Assembly: GCA_963739375.1 (NCBI GenBank)
Contig: CAVUAF010000014.1
Span: forward strand, 744,001 to 808,000
Direction: 5' to 3'
Origin: CAVUAF01 sp963739375
Lineage (GTDB): Bacteria > Acidobacteriota > Terriglobia > Terriglobales > Acidobacteriaceae
Length of the DNA: 64,000 nucleotides
Position 1 is the stretch's first letter; the number at the start of each line of letters is the position of its first letter. Positions 24,595 to 34,232 of the stretch are shown piece after piece. Under the pieces are notes generated by a model, which saw nothing but the letters and a program-made list of their open reading frames with translations, had not been told where the DNA came from and did not search any database. The position numbers and the translations under genes were made by a program.

Positions 24595-26889
24595 ATGCGC
24601 CTCGCAGCCCTGATCCTCGGCGACGTCGTCCTGACCGCCGCCTTCATCCTTGCTTTCCGCTGGCTGCTCGCCTTCAGCCGCCGCCAGTTGGGGCAGCAGG
24701 CGCCGGCGGCAGACTGGACCACCCGCTTCCAGGTTGCGCCCGAGGCGCTGGGCGGCCGCCTCTACTGGCAACTGGCGCTGGTCAGCGTGCTGGGCTTGTT
24801 CCTGGAGATGCTGATGATCCGCTGGATCTCCTCCGAGGTCCGCATCTTCGCCTATTTCAAAAACTTCGTACTCATCGCCTGTTTTCTCGGCTTCGGGCTG
24901 GGCGCCTCGCTCTGCCGCCGGCGCATCAACCTGCTGCTGCTGGCGGCGCCGCTGACGCTGCTGGCCGTCATTGTGGACCTGCCCTGGCCCCACCTGCGCT
25001 GGGCCGTGACCCGCCTGCCCAAGATGCTGGGCGCGGCTTCCGAGGTGCAGACCTGGGGCGTGCCCTACATCGCGCCCGACGCCTACTCCATCGCGCTGCT
25101 GGTGGCGGGGATCCTGCTCACTGTACCGCTGTTCGCGCTGGTGGTTTTCACCTTCATCCCCGTGGGACAGTGGGTGGGCTGGTACCTGGAACAGGCGCGC
25201 GGCATCCGCGGCTACACGGTGAACGTGCTGGCCAGCCTGGTGGGCATCGCCCTCTACACCCTGCTCTGCTTCTTCGATCTGCCGCCGGCCGCCTGGTTCG
25301 CGGTGGCCGGCGTGCTGGCCGCGGTGTTTGTGTGGCGGCGTCCGCCGCTGCGCAACGCCGCCGTGGCCACCTTCGGGGTGTGCGGTGTGCTGGCGTTCAT
25401 CGGCCCCACGCCCGGCGCGCGCGTCTATTGGTCGCCCTACCAGAAGCTGACGCTGGCGCCCCTGACCACCGCCGGCGAACTTACCGCCTGGTCGCTGAAC
25501 ACCAACGACAGCTGGTACCAGAAGATTCTCGATCTCTCACCGCGCTTCGTCGCCGCCCATCCCGACCTCTTCCGCGACGTGCCGGTGGAGTGGAACGCCT
25601 ACAACCTCCCCTACCGCTTTCGTCCCGCCCCGGGCTCGGTGCTGGTGCTGGGCTCGGGCATGGGGAACGACGTGGCTGCCGCCCTGCGCAACGGCGCCGG
25701 ACGCGTGGTGGCGGTGGAGATTGATCCCCTGATCCTGCGGCTGGGGCGGGAACTGCACTTCGAGCGTCCCTACAGCTCGCCGCGTGTCGCGGCGGTGGTG
25801 GACGACGCTCGCAGCTACATCCAGAACAGCGGCGAGCGCTTTGACCTGGTGGTCTTCTCGCTGCTCGACTCGCACACCACCAGCTCGCACTTCACCAACA
25901 TCCGCATCGACAACTACGTCTACACGCGCGAGGCGCTGGAGGCGGCGCAGCGCCTGCTCGCTCCCGGCGGCATGTTCATCGTCAAGTTCCAGGTCAACAC
26001 TCCGTGGGTAGGCGGGCGGCTGCGGGCGCTGCTTGAGCAGGTCTTCGGCCGCGCGCCGCTCGAGCTGGACGTCTCTCTCCAGACCCTCGGCTACTCCACC
26101 GGCGGCCACTTCTTCATCGTGGCGGATGAGCGCCTGCAGGCGGCGCTGGCCGAGCCCGCGCTCGCCCGCTTCGTCGCCCAGCACCGCTTCACCTCCGACC
26201 CCGATGTCACCCTCACCACCGACGACTGGCCGTACTTCTACCAGAAGGCGCCCGGGCTGCCGCTCGGCGTCATTGGCCTCTCGCTGGTCCTGGTGTGGGT
26301 GACGCGCTGGTTTCTGCGGACGGCCGGCCTGGGCGCCGCGAACATGAGCTGGCACTTCTTCTTCCTCGGCGCCGGCTTCCTGCTGCTGGAGGCGCAGATC
26401 GTCAGCAAGATGGCGCTGCTGTTCGGCACCACCTGGGTGGTGAACTCCATCGTCATCGCCGGGCTGCTGCTGCTGATCATCGCCGCCAACACCCTGGTCG
26501 AGCTTTGGCCGGTGCCCCCGGCGGTGGCCTACACCGGCATCTTCCTGGCCATGATCGTGGCCTACCTGGTGCCCGTGGAGAAGTTCCTCTTCCCCTCGCT
26601 GGCGCTCAAAATTCTGGCTTCCACCGCGGTGCTGTGTCTGCCGGTGTTCTTTGCCGGGATGGTATTTGTGCGCAGCTACCAGGCGGCGGCGTTTAGCGGT
26701 GCGGCGCTGGGAGCGAACCTGCTGGGCGCGCTGTGCGGCGGGGTGCTGGAATCGCTCTCCCTGTGGACGGGCCTGAAATCGCTGCTGATCGCCGCCGCGG
26801 TGCTGTATGCTGCCTCGGCGGTGGCGCTGCGCTCGCCGGCGGTGGTGGCGGCAAGTGCGGCCACCCCCGACTCGACCCTATGCACCTGA
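24595..26889 (+). CDS. Membrane protein with spermidine-synthase-like methyltransferase fold
   Basis: 764 residues. N-terminal block of about seven membrane helices, then a soluble spermidine-synthase-type domain, then about six more helices. The nucleotide-binding core is SVLVLGSGMGNDVAAAL (about residue 346) and VVAVEIDPLILRLGRELH, with VVDDARSYIQNSGERFDLVV in place of the catalytic loop of true spermidine synthases. Membrane-embedded SpeE homologues of this shape are common in Acidobacteriota; their substrate is unknown. The last 10 bp overlap the start of the symporter gene. A GTG at 24532 would add 21 residues overlapping the previous stop. Confidence 0.8.
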   Translation: MRLAALILGDVVLTAAFILAFRWLLAFSRRQLGQQAPAADWTTRFQVAPEALGGRLYWQLALVSVLGLFLEMLMIRWISSEVRIFAYFKNFVLIACFLGFGLGASLCRRRINLLLLAAPLTLLAVIVDLPWPHLRWAVTRLPKMLGAASEVQTWGVPYIAPDAYSIALLVAGILLTVPLFALVVFTFIPVGQWVGWYLEQARGIRGYTVNVLASLVGIALYTLLCFFDLPPAAWFAVAGVLAAVFVWRRPPLRNAAVATFGVCGVLAFIGPTPGARVYWSPYQKLTLAPLTTAGELTAWSLNTNDSWYQKILDLSPRFVAAHPDLFRDVPVEWNAYNLPYRFRPAPGSVLVLGSGMGNDVAAALRNGAGRVVAVEIDPLILRLGRELHFERPYSSPRVAAVVDDARSYIQNSGERFDLVVFSLLDSHTTSSHFTNIRIDNYVYTREALEAAQRLLAPGGMFIVKFQVNTPWVGGRLRALLEQVFGRAPLELDVSLQTLGYSTGGHFFIVADERLQAALAEPALARFVAQHRFTSDPDVTLTTDDWPYFYQKAPGLPLGVIGLSLVLVWVTRWFLRTAGLGAANMSWHFFFLGAGFLLLEAQIVSKMALLFGTTWVVNSIVIAGLLLLIIAANTLVELWPVPPAVAYTGIFLAMIVAYLVPVEKFLFPSLALKILASTAVLCLPVFFAGMVFVRSYQAAAFSGAALGANLLGALCGGVLESLSLWTGLKSLLIAAAVLYAASAVALRSPAVVAASAATPDSTLCT

Positions 26890-28700
26890 CCCTGCTCGAC
26901 TGGTCCGCCGTCGCCGCCTACCTCATCATCACCCTGGTCCTGGGCCTGTATTTCCGCCGTCGCAGCGGCAAGAGCACGGAAGACTACTTCGTCAGCGGCC
27001 GCACCGTGAGCTGGTGGCTCGCCGGCACTTCCATGGTCGCCACCACCTTCGCCGCCGACACCCCGCTGGTCGTGACCGGCCTCGTCTTCCGCCAGGGCAT
27101 CGCCGGCAACTGGCTGTGGTGGGCTTTCCTGCCCAGCGGCATGATGACCGTCTTCCTGTTCGCGCGCCTGTGGCGGCGCTCGGAGCTGCTCACCGACGTG
27201 CAGTTTGCCGAGCTGCGTTACGCCGGCAAGCCCGCTGCCTTCCTGCGCGGCTTCCGCGCCCTCTACCTCGGCCTGCTGATGAACTGCCTCATCCTGGGCT
27301 GGGTGGCGAAGGCGATGATCAGCATCATCCACGACCTGTTCGGCGTCTCCAACCTCGCCGCCACCGCCATCACGGTGCTGGCGCTCATCCCGTTTACCGG
27401 CTTCTACGTCGCGCTCGGCGGCCTGTGGGGCGTGCTCTGGACCGACCTCTTCCAGTTCGTGCTGAAGATGGGGATCGTGATCGGTGTGGCCTACTACGCG
27501 GTAAGGGCCGCGGGCGGACTGGGCGGGATGATCGAGCGGCTCAACGCCATGCGCGCCGCCCATCCCGGCTCCGGCAGCTCACTTTCGTTTTTCCCCGACC
27601 TGTCGCACGGCTGGACGCGGGAAATGCTGTGGACGCTGCCCGCGCTCACCTTCCTGGTGAACATCGGGCTGCAATGGTGGGCGGCGTGGTATCCGGGAGC
27701 GGAGCCGGGCGGCGGCGGCTACATCGCGCAGCGCATCTTCAGCGCGCGCGACGAGCGCCAGGGCCTGCTTTCCGTGCTGTGGTTCAACGTGGCGCACTAC
27801 GCGCTGCGTCCCTGGCCGTGGATCCTGACCGCGCTCGCCGCCATCGTGCTCTTTCCCAACTTGCCGCCCGATCAGGGCGAATCCGGCTACATGCTGGTGG
27901 TGCGCAATCACGTGCCGCACGCCTGGGTGGGGATCGTCATCGCCGGCTTCCTCGCCGCCTTCATGTCCACCGTGGCCACGCAACTCAACTGGGGCGCGTC
28001 CTACCTGGTCGCCGATTTCTACCGCCGCTTCCTCAAAAAAGACGGCTCCGAGCACCACTACGTGATTGCTTCGCGCGTCTCCACGGTGCTGCTGGTGGCC
28101 ATCGCCGCGTATGTCTCCTGGCAGCTGACCTCCATCGGCAGCGCCTGGCAGATTGTGCTCGAACTCGGCGCCGGCACCGGCGCGGTCTATCTCCTGCGGT
28201 GGTACTGGTGGCGCATCAATGCCTGGAGCGAGATTTCGGCGATGGCCGCCTCCCTGGTCTCGGTGCTCGCCATCCACGGGCTCGACCCGTTCCATGGCGA
28301 GTCGGCGCCGGTGCTGTTTGCCAAGACTTCCATCGCCACCACGCTGATCACCACCGTGGTGTGGGTGGTGGTCACGCTGGCGACGCGGCCGGAAGCGGAT
28401 GCGGTGCTGCTCGCCTTCTATCGCAAGGTGCGGCCTGATGTGCGCGGCTGGCGTCCGGTGGCCGCCCAGGCCGGCGACGTGCCGCCCACGCGCGACCTCG
28501 GCGCCAACCTCGGGCTCTGGCTGCTGGGCTGCGGCATGGTCTACGCCGCCCTCTTTGGTGTGGGCAAGATCATCCTGCACCAGCCGGCGAAGGGGAGCGT
28601 GCTGTGCGTGGTGGCGATTGTCTGCGCTGTCGCCCTCAACGCGCTGCTGAGACGCCAGGGCTGGGGCGCGCCGAGCTCGGCCTCCCCGGGTCCCGCTTAG
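26880..28700 (+). CDS. Sodium:solute symporter (SSS family)
   Basis: 606 residues, about 13-14 membrane helices. SSS features: YLIITLVLGLYFRRRSGKST at the N-terminus, TEDYFVSGRTVSWWLAGTSM, ATTFAADTPLVVTGLVF, FYVALGGLWGVLWTDLFQF and VIAGFLAAFMSTVATQLNWG. These import solutes using a sodium gradient. The substrate cannot be read from sequence. It is the last gene of a run of four coupled genes (21919-28700), so it may serve the same process as the SpeE-like protein. Its stop overlaps that of the convergent small membrane gene. Confidence 0.9.
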   Translation: MHLTLLDWSAVAAYLIITLVLGLYFRRRSGKSTEDYFVSGRTVSWWLAGTSMVATTFAADTPLVVTGLVFRQGIAGNWLWWAFLPSGMMTVFLFARLWRRSELLTDVQFAELRYAGKPAAFLRGFRALYLGLLMNCLILGWVAKAMISIIHDLFGVSNLAATAITVLALIPFTGFYVALGGLWGVLWTDLFQFVLKMGIVIGVAYYAVRAAGGLGGMIERLNAMRAAHPGSGSSLSFFPDLSHGWTREMLWTLPALTFLVNIGLQWWAAWYPGAEPGGGGYIAQRIFSARDERQGLLSVLWFNVAHYALRPWPWILTALAAIVLFPNLPPDQGESGYMLVVRNHVPHAWVGIVIAGFLAAFMSTVATQLNWGASYLVADFYRRFLKKDGSEHHYVIASRVSTVLLVAIAAYVSWQLTSIGSAWQIVLELGAGTGAVYLLRWYWWRINAWSEISAMAASLVSVLAIHGLDPFHGESAPVLFAKTSIATTLITTVVWVVVTLATRPEADAVLLAFYRKVRPDVRGWRPVAAQAGDVPPTRDLGANLGLWLLGCGMVYAALFGVGKIILHQPAKGSVLCVVAIVCAVALNALLRRQGWGAPSSASPGPA

Positions 28701-29086
28701 GCGGCGGCTCGGCGTGGGGGAATGACCGCATAAACAATGAAGAGGGCAAACGCAACCGGCACGCCTGCACAGACCCGCATGAACCATGCCCCTTGGCTTG
28801 ACCACCAATCAAAGACGGCGCGGGCGCGTTCAACGCCGAAGAACGGTGTGGCTAGGCCCGCGAGGATGAAGAAAACGCCAAGGACACGGAGCACCTTAGG
28901 CAGGCGCGAAACAGCGGCTATCCGCACCAGTACGACGCCAATACCGATGCGCAGCGCGGCCACGACGTAAAGCGCTGTGGGTGTTAGCAATGATCGCCCG
29001 AATTCCAGAAGGAGAGACGGAGCCACCATGCCGACGAGGCCAACTGCACCAATGAGAAGTCCGATAACGATGGCGAGGAGCTTCAT
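28697..29086 (-). CDS. Small integral membrane protein, hypothetical
   Basis: 129 residues with four hydrophobic segments (LLAIVIGLLIGAVGLVGMVA, ALYVVAALRIGIGVVLV, VLGVFFILAGLATPFF, VCAGVPVAFALFIVYAVI). It resembles DUF2065/DoxX-type four-helix proteins only in outline. Convergent with the symporter, with overlapping stops. Confidence 0.65.
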   Translation of the reverse strand: MKLLAIVIGLLIGAVGLVGMVAPSLLLEFGRSLLTPTALYVVAALRIGIGVVLVRIAAVSRLPKVLRVLGVFFILAGLATPFFGVERARAVFDWWSSQGAWFMRVCAGVPVAFALFIVYAVIPPRRAAA

Positions 29087-29179
29087 GTTGCCCCCTTTCG
29101 CCGCCTGACGATCGCGCTTCAGCCGCGGCGCTTCATCATCGTGCTGAGCGCCGACGGCTGCAAGCGGTTGTTGGGCAGC

Positions 29180-29854
29180 TCATGCCGGCGTTCTTCCGAT
29201 AAAACCCCGAATACCTTCGATCATGTTTCGAACCTGCTGTGCATCGTACTGATCGTACGCGCCATGTGCGGCGTTGTTTCGAAGATCGAGCCACGCCGTA
29301 ACACTCTTTTCATCCAACTTCGAGTACGACTTGGCCTTGGCCAACTCCGCATTCAACGTATTCGCCTTCTTCGGAACGAGTCTCCCATTCTTGTCCGCCG
29401 CCTCTACAGGGATTGCTGCCTTCCTGCACAGCTCACGGAGATGACCCTCCAAAGTCGAACCAGCAACAACCGCTGCTGCGTCCTTGTAGCCCGCTTCCTC
29501 CAAGTGGGCGGCCATCTCAAGAAAATCCGCGAATACTTCTCCATGGACAAGTTCTACGAGGGCGCCGATGAAACCGGCTCGAAGATCGTCGCGGAGGGCC
29601 TGGGCAACACCCATCACTGACGTCAGATGAAGGTGGACGTGAGGCATCGTGGAGATCAGTCGAGCCACCTCATCGCTGTACGCTGAACTCGGCCCACTGA
29701 TGCGTCGAATAGCGGCTACGGTGCGGGTCACGAGCGCTTGCCGATGCGACTTTGAAAGGTCACTGAGATCCTTGAGAGCTGATTTCGCGGCGAGCTGTTC
29801 GTACTCGGACAAGATCGAGTCGAGCTGTTTAGCAAACGTCTCCGTCAAGGACAT
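29180..29854 (-). CDS. HEPN-like domain protein, candidate RNase/stress or defence factor
   Basis: 224 residues, helical, lower G+C than neighbours. The C-terminus carries R192-N-N-A-A-H197 in LDLRNNAAHGAYDQYDAQQV, matching the Rx4-6H motif of HEPN ribonucleases. The preceding AAAVVAGSTLEGHLRELCRK helix matches the usual HEPN layout (a conserved acidic residue before the Rx4H helix). The N-terminal half is a coiled helical region with no recognised domain. HEPN proteins act in toxin-antitoxin, CRISPR and abortive infection systems. No nucleotidyltransferase antitoxin partner is adjacent. Confidence 0.65.
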   Translation of the reverse strand: MSLTETFAKQLDSILSEYEQLAAKSALKDLSDLSKSHRQALVTRTVAAIRRISGPSSAYSDEVARLISTMPHVHLHLTSVMGVAQALRDDLRAGFIGALVELVHGEVFADFLEMAAHLEEAGYKDAAAVVAGSTLEGHLRELCRKAAIPVEAADKNGRLVPKKANTLNAELAKAKSYSKLDEKSVTAWLDLRNNAAHGAYDQYDAQQVRNMIEGIRGFIGRTPA

Positions 29855-29887
29855 CGTTTTCTGTCTGCCTGACTCTTGTTCAGGCCG

Positions 29888-29925
29888 CCCCGCCTAAACC
29901 GCCATGGTGGTCGGCCTAAGCGGGG
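29888..29925. repeat. Nested stem-loop between serS and the HEPN gene
   Basis: CCCCGC (29888-29893) pairs with GCGGGG (29920-29925), with an inner ACCGCCATGGTGGT near-palindrome. It is downstream of serS and upstream of the HEPN gene, so it could be a serS terminator or an operator. No T-tract is present. Confidence 0.4.
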
Positions 29926-29978
29926 CCTTGCGGCATGGCCAGCGGGGAGTAATTTCGATTCCAAGCATACGCTTGCGC

Positions 29979-31289
29979 TCAGAACTTCTTCGCCGTGATC
30001 CGTTCCGCGCCGAGGTACGGGCGCAGCGCCTCGGGGACCAGCACGCTGCCGTCCGCCTGCTGGTAGTTCTCGACCATCGCCACCCACGTCCGCCCCACGG
30101 CCAGCCCGCTGCCGTTCAGCGTGTGGACGAAATCGGACTTCCCTTTGTCGCCCTTGTAGCGGATGTTGGCGCGGCGCGCCTGGAAGGCTTCGAAGTTCGA
30201 GCACGACGAGATCTCGCGGAAGGTCTGCTGGCCGGGCAGCCACACTTCCAGGTCGTAGGTCTTGGCGGCGGAAAATCCCATGTCGCCGGCGCACAGCGTG
30301 ACCACGCGATAGTGCAGCCCCAGCCGCTGCAGCACCGTCTCGGCGTCCCGGGTCAGCTTTTCGTGTTCGTCGTAGGACTGCTCGGGGCGCGTGAACTTCA
30401 CCAACTCGACCTTCTGGAACTGGTGATGCCGGATGATGCCGCGCACGTCCTTGCCATAGCTCCCGGCCTCGCTGCGGAAGCACGGGGTGTAGGCCACGAG
30501 CGAAACCGGCAGCCGGTCGCCGGGGATGGTTTCGTCGCGGTAGATGTTGGTGACGGGGACTTCAGCGGTGGGAATCAGGTACAGGCTGGTGTCGCCGTGC
30601 GGCACCTTGAACAGATCCTGCTCGAACTTCGGCAGCTGCCCGGTGCCGTACATCGAATCGGCATTCACCAGGAACGGCGGCAGCACTTCGGTGTAGCCGT
30701 GCTCGCGCGTGTGCAGGTCGAGCATGAAGTTGGCGAGCGCCCGCTCCAGCCGCGCCCCCAGGTCCCAGTAGAGCGCGAAGCGCGCGCCGCTGATCTTGGC
30801 CGCGCGCGCCAGGTCGAGGACGCCGAGCTGCTCGCCCAGCTCCCAGTGCGGCTTGGGGGCGAAGCTGAACTCCGGCGGCGTCCCCCAGCGCCGCACTTCC
30901 ACGTTGTCGTCCGGCGTCTTGCCCGCCGGGACGCTGGCGTGCGGCAGGTTGGGAATGCCCTTCAGGACGTCGCGCAGCTCTTCATCGCCGCGCCGGGCGC
31001 GCGCTTCGAGCTCCGGCAGGCTCTTCTTCAGCTCCCCGACCTCGGCCGCCACCCGCTCCAGTTCGGCACGCTCGGCGTCTCCGGCGTCCTTGTTGCGCTT
31101 CAGCTCGCCAATGCGCTGCGAGAGCTGGTTGCGCTTCTGCTGGGCCGTCTCGAACTCCAGGATCTGCCGCCGCCGCGCTTCGTCGAGCTCGCGAAAGCGC
31201 CCCAGCACCTGCGCCGGCTCCATGCCGCGCTGGCGGATCTTCTCTTCCACCAGGTCGAGGTGCTCCCGGACGTAGGCGAGGTCAAGCAT
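29979..31289 (-). CDS. serS: Seryl-tRNA synthetase
   Basis: 436 residues; charges tRNA-Ser (and tRNA-Sec). The N-terminal coiled-coil arm (about 30-100, with KRNQLSQRIGELKRNKDAGD) reaches the tRNA. The class II core shows RFALYWDLGARLERAL (motif 1 region), CFRSEAGSYGKDVRGIIRHH (motif 2), FREISSCSNFEAFQARR and NGSGLAVGRTWVAMVENYQ (motif 3). The ATG at 31289 gives the standard MLDLAYVREHLDLVEEK start; the frame extends 16 codons upstream without homology. Confidence 0.96.
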   Translation of the reverse strand: MLDLAYVREHLDLVEEKIRQRGMEPAQVLGRFRELDEARRRQILEFETAQQKRNQLSQRIGELKRNKDAGDAERAELERVAAEVGELKKSLPELEARARRGDEELRDVLKGIPNLPHASVPAGKTPDDNVEVRRWGTPPEFSFAPKPHWELGEQLGVLDLARAAKISGARFALYWDLGARLERALANFMLDLHTREHGYTEVLPPFLVNADSMYGTGQLPKFEQDLFKVPHGDTSLYLIPTAEVPVTNIYRDETIPGDRLPVSLVAYTPCFRSEAGSYGKDVRGIIRHHQFQKVELVKFTRPEQSYDEHEKLTRDAETVLQRLGLHYRVVTLCAGDMGFSAAKTYDLEVWLPGQQTFREISSCSNFEAFQARRANIRYKGDKGKSDFVHTLNGSGLAVGRTWVAMVENYQQADGSVLVPEALRPYLGAERITAKKF

Positions 31290-31366
31290 GGAACCGTCTA
31301 CTGTAAATGGAATCGCGGGCCGTGGCGAGCGCCACAATCACAAGGTTCGCGTTACACTAGCCGACG

Positions 31367-33005
31367 GTGAAAACGCACAGATTACGTCTGCTCCTCCTGG
31401 TGCTGCTGCTGGCGCCGCTTGCCGCCTTCGCTTCCGCCTACAACGCGCACCCCAGGCTGGTGGTGGTCATCACCATTGACCAGTTCCGCGGCGACTACCT
31501 GGAGCGCTATCGCGACCAGTTCGGTCCCGGTGGCTTCCGCCTCTTCCTCGACCGCGGCGCCGTCTTCACCGACTGCTACTTCGACTATCCCGCCACCTTC
31601 ACCGCCCCCGGTCACGCCACGCTTTTCACCGGCGCGAACCCCAGCGGCCACGGCATCTTCGCCAACGAGTGGTGGGACGTGGCGCGCAAGAAGATGGTGA
31701 CCTCGGTCGAGGACGAGCACACCACCCTCGTCGGGGCGCCGGCCGCGGCCGCCACCCCGGGAATGACGGGCAGTGCCGCCACCCTCGCGACCGCCGGGGC
31801 CTCGCCCCACAACCTGCTGGGCTCCACCCTCGGCGACGAACTGAAACTCGCCACCGGTGGCCGCTCCCACGTCTTCGCCATCTCGCTGAAGGACCGCTCC
31901 GCCATCCTCCCCGGCGGCTTCAGCGCCGACGCCGCTTACTGGATCGAGCCGCAGTCGGGCGCCTTCATCACCTCGTCCTTTTACCGCAAAGACCTCCCGG
32001 CCTGGGTGGCCCAGTTCAACGCGGAGAAGCACGGCGAATACCTGGGACAAAGACTGGGCCGACGATGCCGGCAAGGTGCTGCGCCACGTGGGCCGCACCG
32101 CCGCCAACGGCCGCCCGGCGCAGTTCTACAACGCGGTCGGCCCGACCCCGTTCGGCAGTGACTACGAATTCGCCTTCGCGCGCGCGCTCGTCGCCGCGGA
32201 AAAACTCGGCCAGGGCGACGCCACCGACCTGCTCTCTATCAGTATTTCCGGCTTCGACATTCTCGGCCACCAGGTCGGCCCGGACGCCCCCGAACTGCGC
32301 GCGTACACGCTCGCGCTCGACCGCCAGCTCGCCGACTTCGTCGGCTACCTCGGCCAGCAGTTCGGATTCGCGAACGTGTGGATCGTCCTCACCGCCGACC
32401 ATGGGGTCGCGCCCACCACCCGGGTGGCGCAGCAGTTGCGGATTCCCGCCCCCGTGCTGCCGCCGGCCGAGGTCGCCGCCAAGCTGAACACCGCGCTGGC
32501 CAAGCGCTTCGGCGCTGCCGGCGCCGGCTTTGTGCACGACATCGAGTGGCCCCTCGTCTTCGTCTCGCCCGACGCCTTCGCCGCTACCAAGCTCGACGAG
32601 GCCGAAGCAGAGCGCGCCGTGGGCGAAGAGCTGAAGCAGTTCGGCATCCGCGCCTACTTCACCCGGCAGCAGCTCGCCGCCGGCCAGGTCCCGGACGACC
32701 CGGTGGGCCGCCGCTTCCGCAACGGCTATTCGCCGTACGGCGGCTGGTGGGTCTACGCCCAGGTCCCGGCCTTCACCCTGCCCGGCGGCACCATGGCCAC
32801 CACGCACGGCTCGCCCTACAGCTACGATGCGCATGTGCCGCTGGCGTTCGTGGGGCTGCCCTTCCGTCCCGGGGTGTATCGCACCCACGCCGAGCCCATT
32901 GACCTGGCGGTTACCCTGGCCTCGCTGCTAGGCATCAACAAGCCTTCGCACGCCACCGGCCGCGTGCTGACGGAGGCGCTGGTGACCGAGCGCCGGCCGG
33001 AATGA
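31367..33005 (+). CDS. Alkaline-phosphatase-superfamily phosphatase (PafA-like), one frame break
   Basis: Reconstructs to about 545 residues, secreted (signal LRLLLLVLLLAPLAAFASA, GTG start). Metal and nucleophile sites of the superfamily: TIDQFRGDYLERY (Asp), PATFTAPGHATLFTGANPS (Thr nucleophile), the SISGFDILGHQVGPDAPELR segment, TADHGVAPTTRVAQQL, and THGSPYSYDAHVPLAFVG. PafA-type enzymes release phosphate from many monoesters in the periplasm. An extra base near 32048 (GGGAC/AAAGAC) shifts the frame between EYLG and KDWADDAGKV. Both halves are well conserved, so a sequencing error is likely. Confidence 0.88.
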
Positions 33006-33045
33006 TCTTCGAATCCAGCTTCGTGCCGGCGTGGTGGACTTGAAA

Positions 33046-33993
33046 ATGAGTGCCCCAGATCCTCATCGCAGCAGCGGTCCCGACCTCACCGTGCGCTTTG
33101 CCGGGCTGACCTTCAAGAACCCGGTCATCGCCGCCAGCGGCACCTTCGGCTACGGCGTCGAGTTCGAAGACATCGTCTCGCTCGACAAGCTGGGGGGCTT
33201 CGTGGTGAAAGGTCTCTCGCGGGAGCCCATGGCGGGCAATCCCCCGCCGCGCCTCTTTGAGACCGCCGCCGGCATGCTCAACGCCGTCGGCCTGCAGAAC
33301 ATCGGCGCCCGCGCCTTCGTCAGCGACAAGCTGCCGGCGCTGCGCCGCATCCCCAACATCATGGTCCTCGCCAACGTCTTCGGCAACGCCCGCGAGGACT
33401 ACGAGGAAGTGATCCGCATCCTCAACCAGGGCGCCGGCATCGCCGCCTACGAGCTGAACGTCTCGTGTCCCAACACCAAGCGCGGCGGCATCAGCTTTGG
33501 CGCCGACCCGGTGCTGTTGCAGGAGCTGGTGGCGGCAGCCAAGAGCGTGGCCCAGCGCCCCCTGATCGTGAAGCTCTCGCCCAACGTGACCAGCATCCCG
33601 GAGATGGCCCGCGCCGCCGAAACCGCCGGCGCCGACGCCATTTCCCTGGTCAATACCTTCGTCGCCCTCGCCATCGACCCGGAAACCCGCCGCCCCCGCA
33701 TCTCCAACGTGACCGCCGGCCTCAGCGGCCCCGCCATCAAGCCCATCGCCGTGCGCATGGTATACGAGGCCGCCCACGCGGTAGACATCCCGGTGATCGG
33801 CATGGGCGGCATCTCCACCGCCGAAGACGTCGTCGAGTTCATGCTAGCGGGAGCCGCCGCCGTGCAGATCGGCACCGCCAGCTTCTGGGACCCCTGCGCC
33901 ACCGAGAAAATCGTCGACGACCTAGGCCGCTGGTGCGCCGCCCACGGCGTCGCCCGCATCACCGAGCTGACCGGCGGCATGCGGCTGGACTGA
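33046..33993 (+). CDS. pyrD: Dihydroorotate dehydrogenase, class 1B catalytic subunit
   Basis: 315 residues; oxidises dihydroorotate to orotate in pyrimidine synthesis, using FMN. Features: LTFKNPVIAASGTFGYG, GFVVKGLSREPMAGNPPPR, ELNVSCPNTKRGGISFG (catalytic Cys, class 1), VKLSPNVTSI, SLVNTFVALAID, GLSGPAIKPIAVRMVYE, IGMGGISTAEDVVEFMLAG. Class 1B enzymes normally work with PyrK; no pyrK is adjacent. The ATG at 33046 is preferred over an in-frame GTG at 33031. Confidence 0.93.
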   Translation: MSAPDPHRSSGPDLTVRFAGLTFKNPVIAASGTFGYGVEFEDIVSLDKLGGFVVKGLSREPMAGNPPPRLFETAAGMLNAVGLQNIGARAFVSDKLPALRRIPNIMVLANVFGNAREDYEEVIRILNQGAGIAAYELNVSCPNTKRGGISFGADPVLLQELVAAAKSVAQRPLIVKLSPNVTSIPEMARAAETAGADAISLVNTFVALAIDPETRRPRISNVTAGLSGPAIKPIAVRMVYEAAHAVDIPVIGMGGISTAEDVVEFMLAGAAAVQIGTASFWDPCATEKIVDDLGRWCAAHGVARITELTGGMRLD

Positions 33994-34232
33994 AGGACTC
34001 AAATAAGCCTTCCCAAGCCCGGTTTCCCAACGTGAGATTGCGCCTCCCCGCCCCTTTTCTCCTTGCCAAGCTGCGAAAATCCTCAGTAGAATCCGCCAGC
34101 TTCCTTCCCCTGGGCGCGACTGCGCGTGTCGCCGCTTTTAGACGACCCGGGACACGGCGAGCGAGGTGCGGACCGTACCCCGGCGGAGCGTCCAGCGGCG
34201 GCTTGAAGCTCTCATTTTCATGCGGAGTAGAA

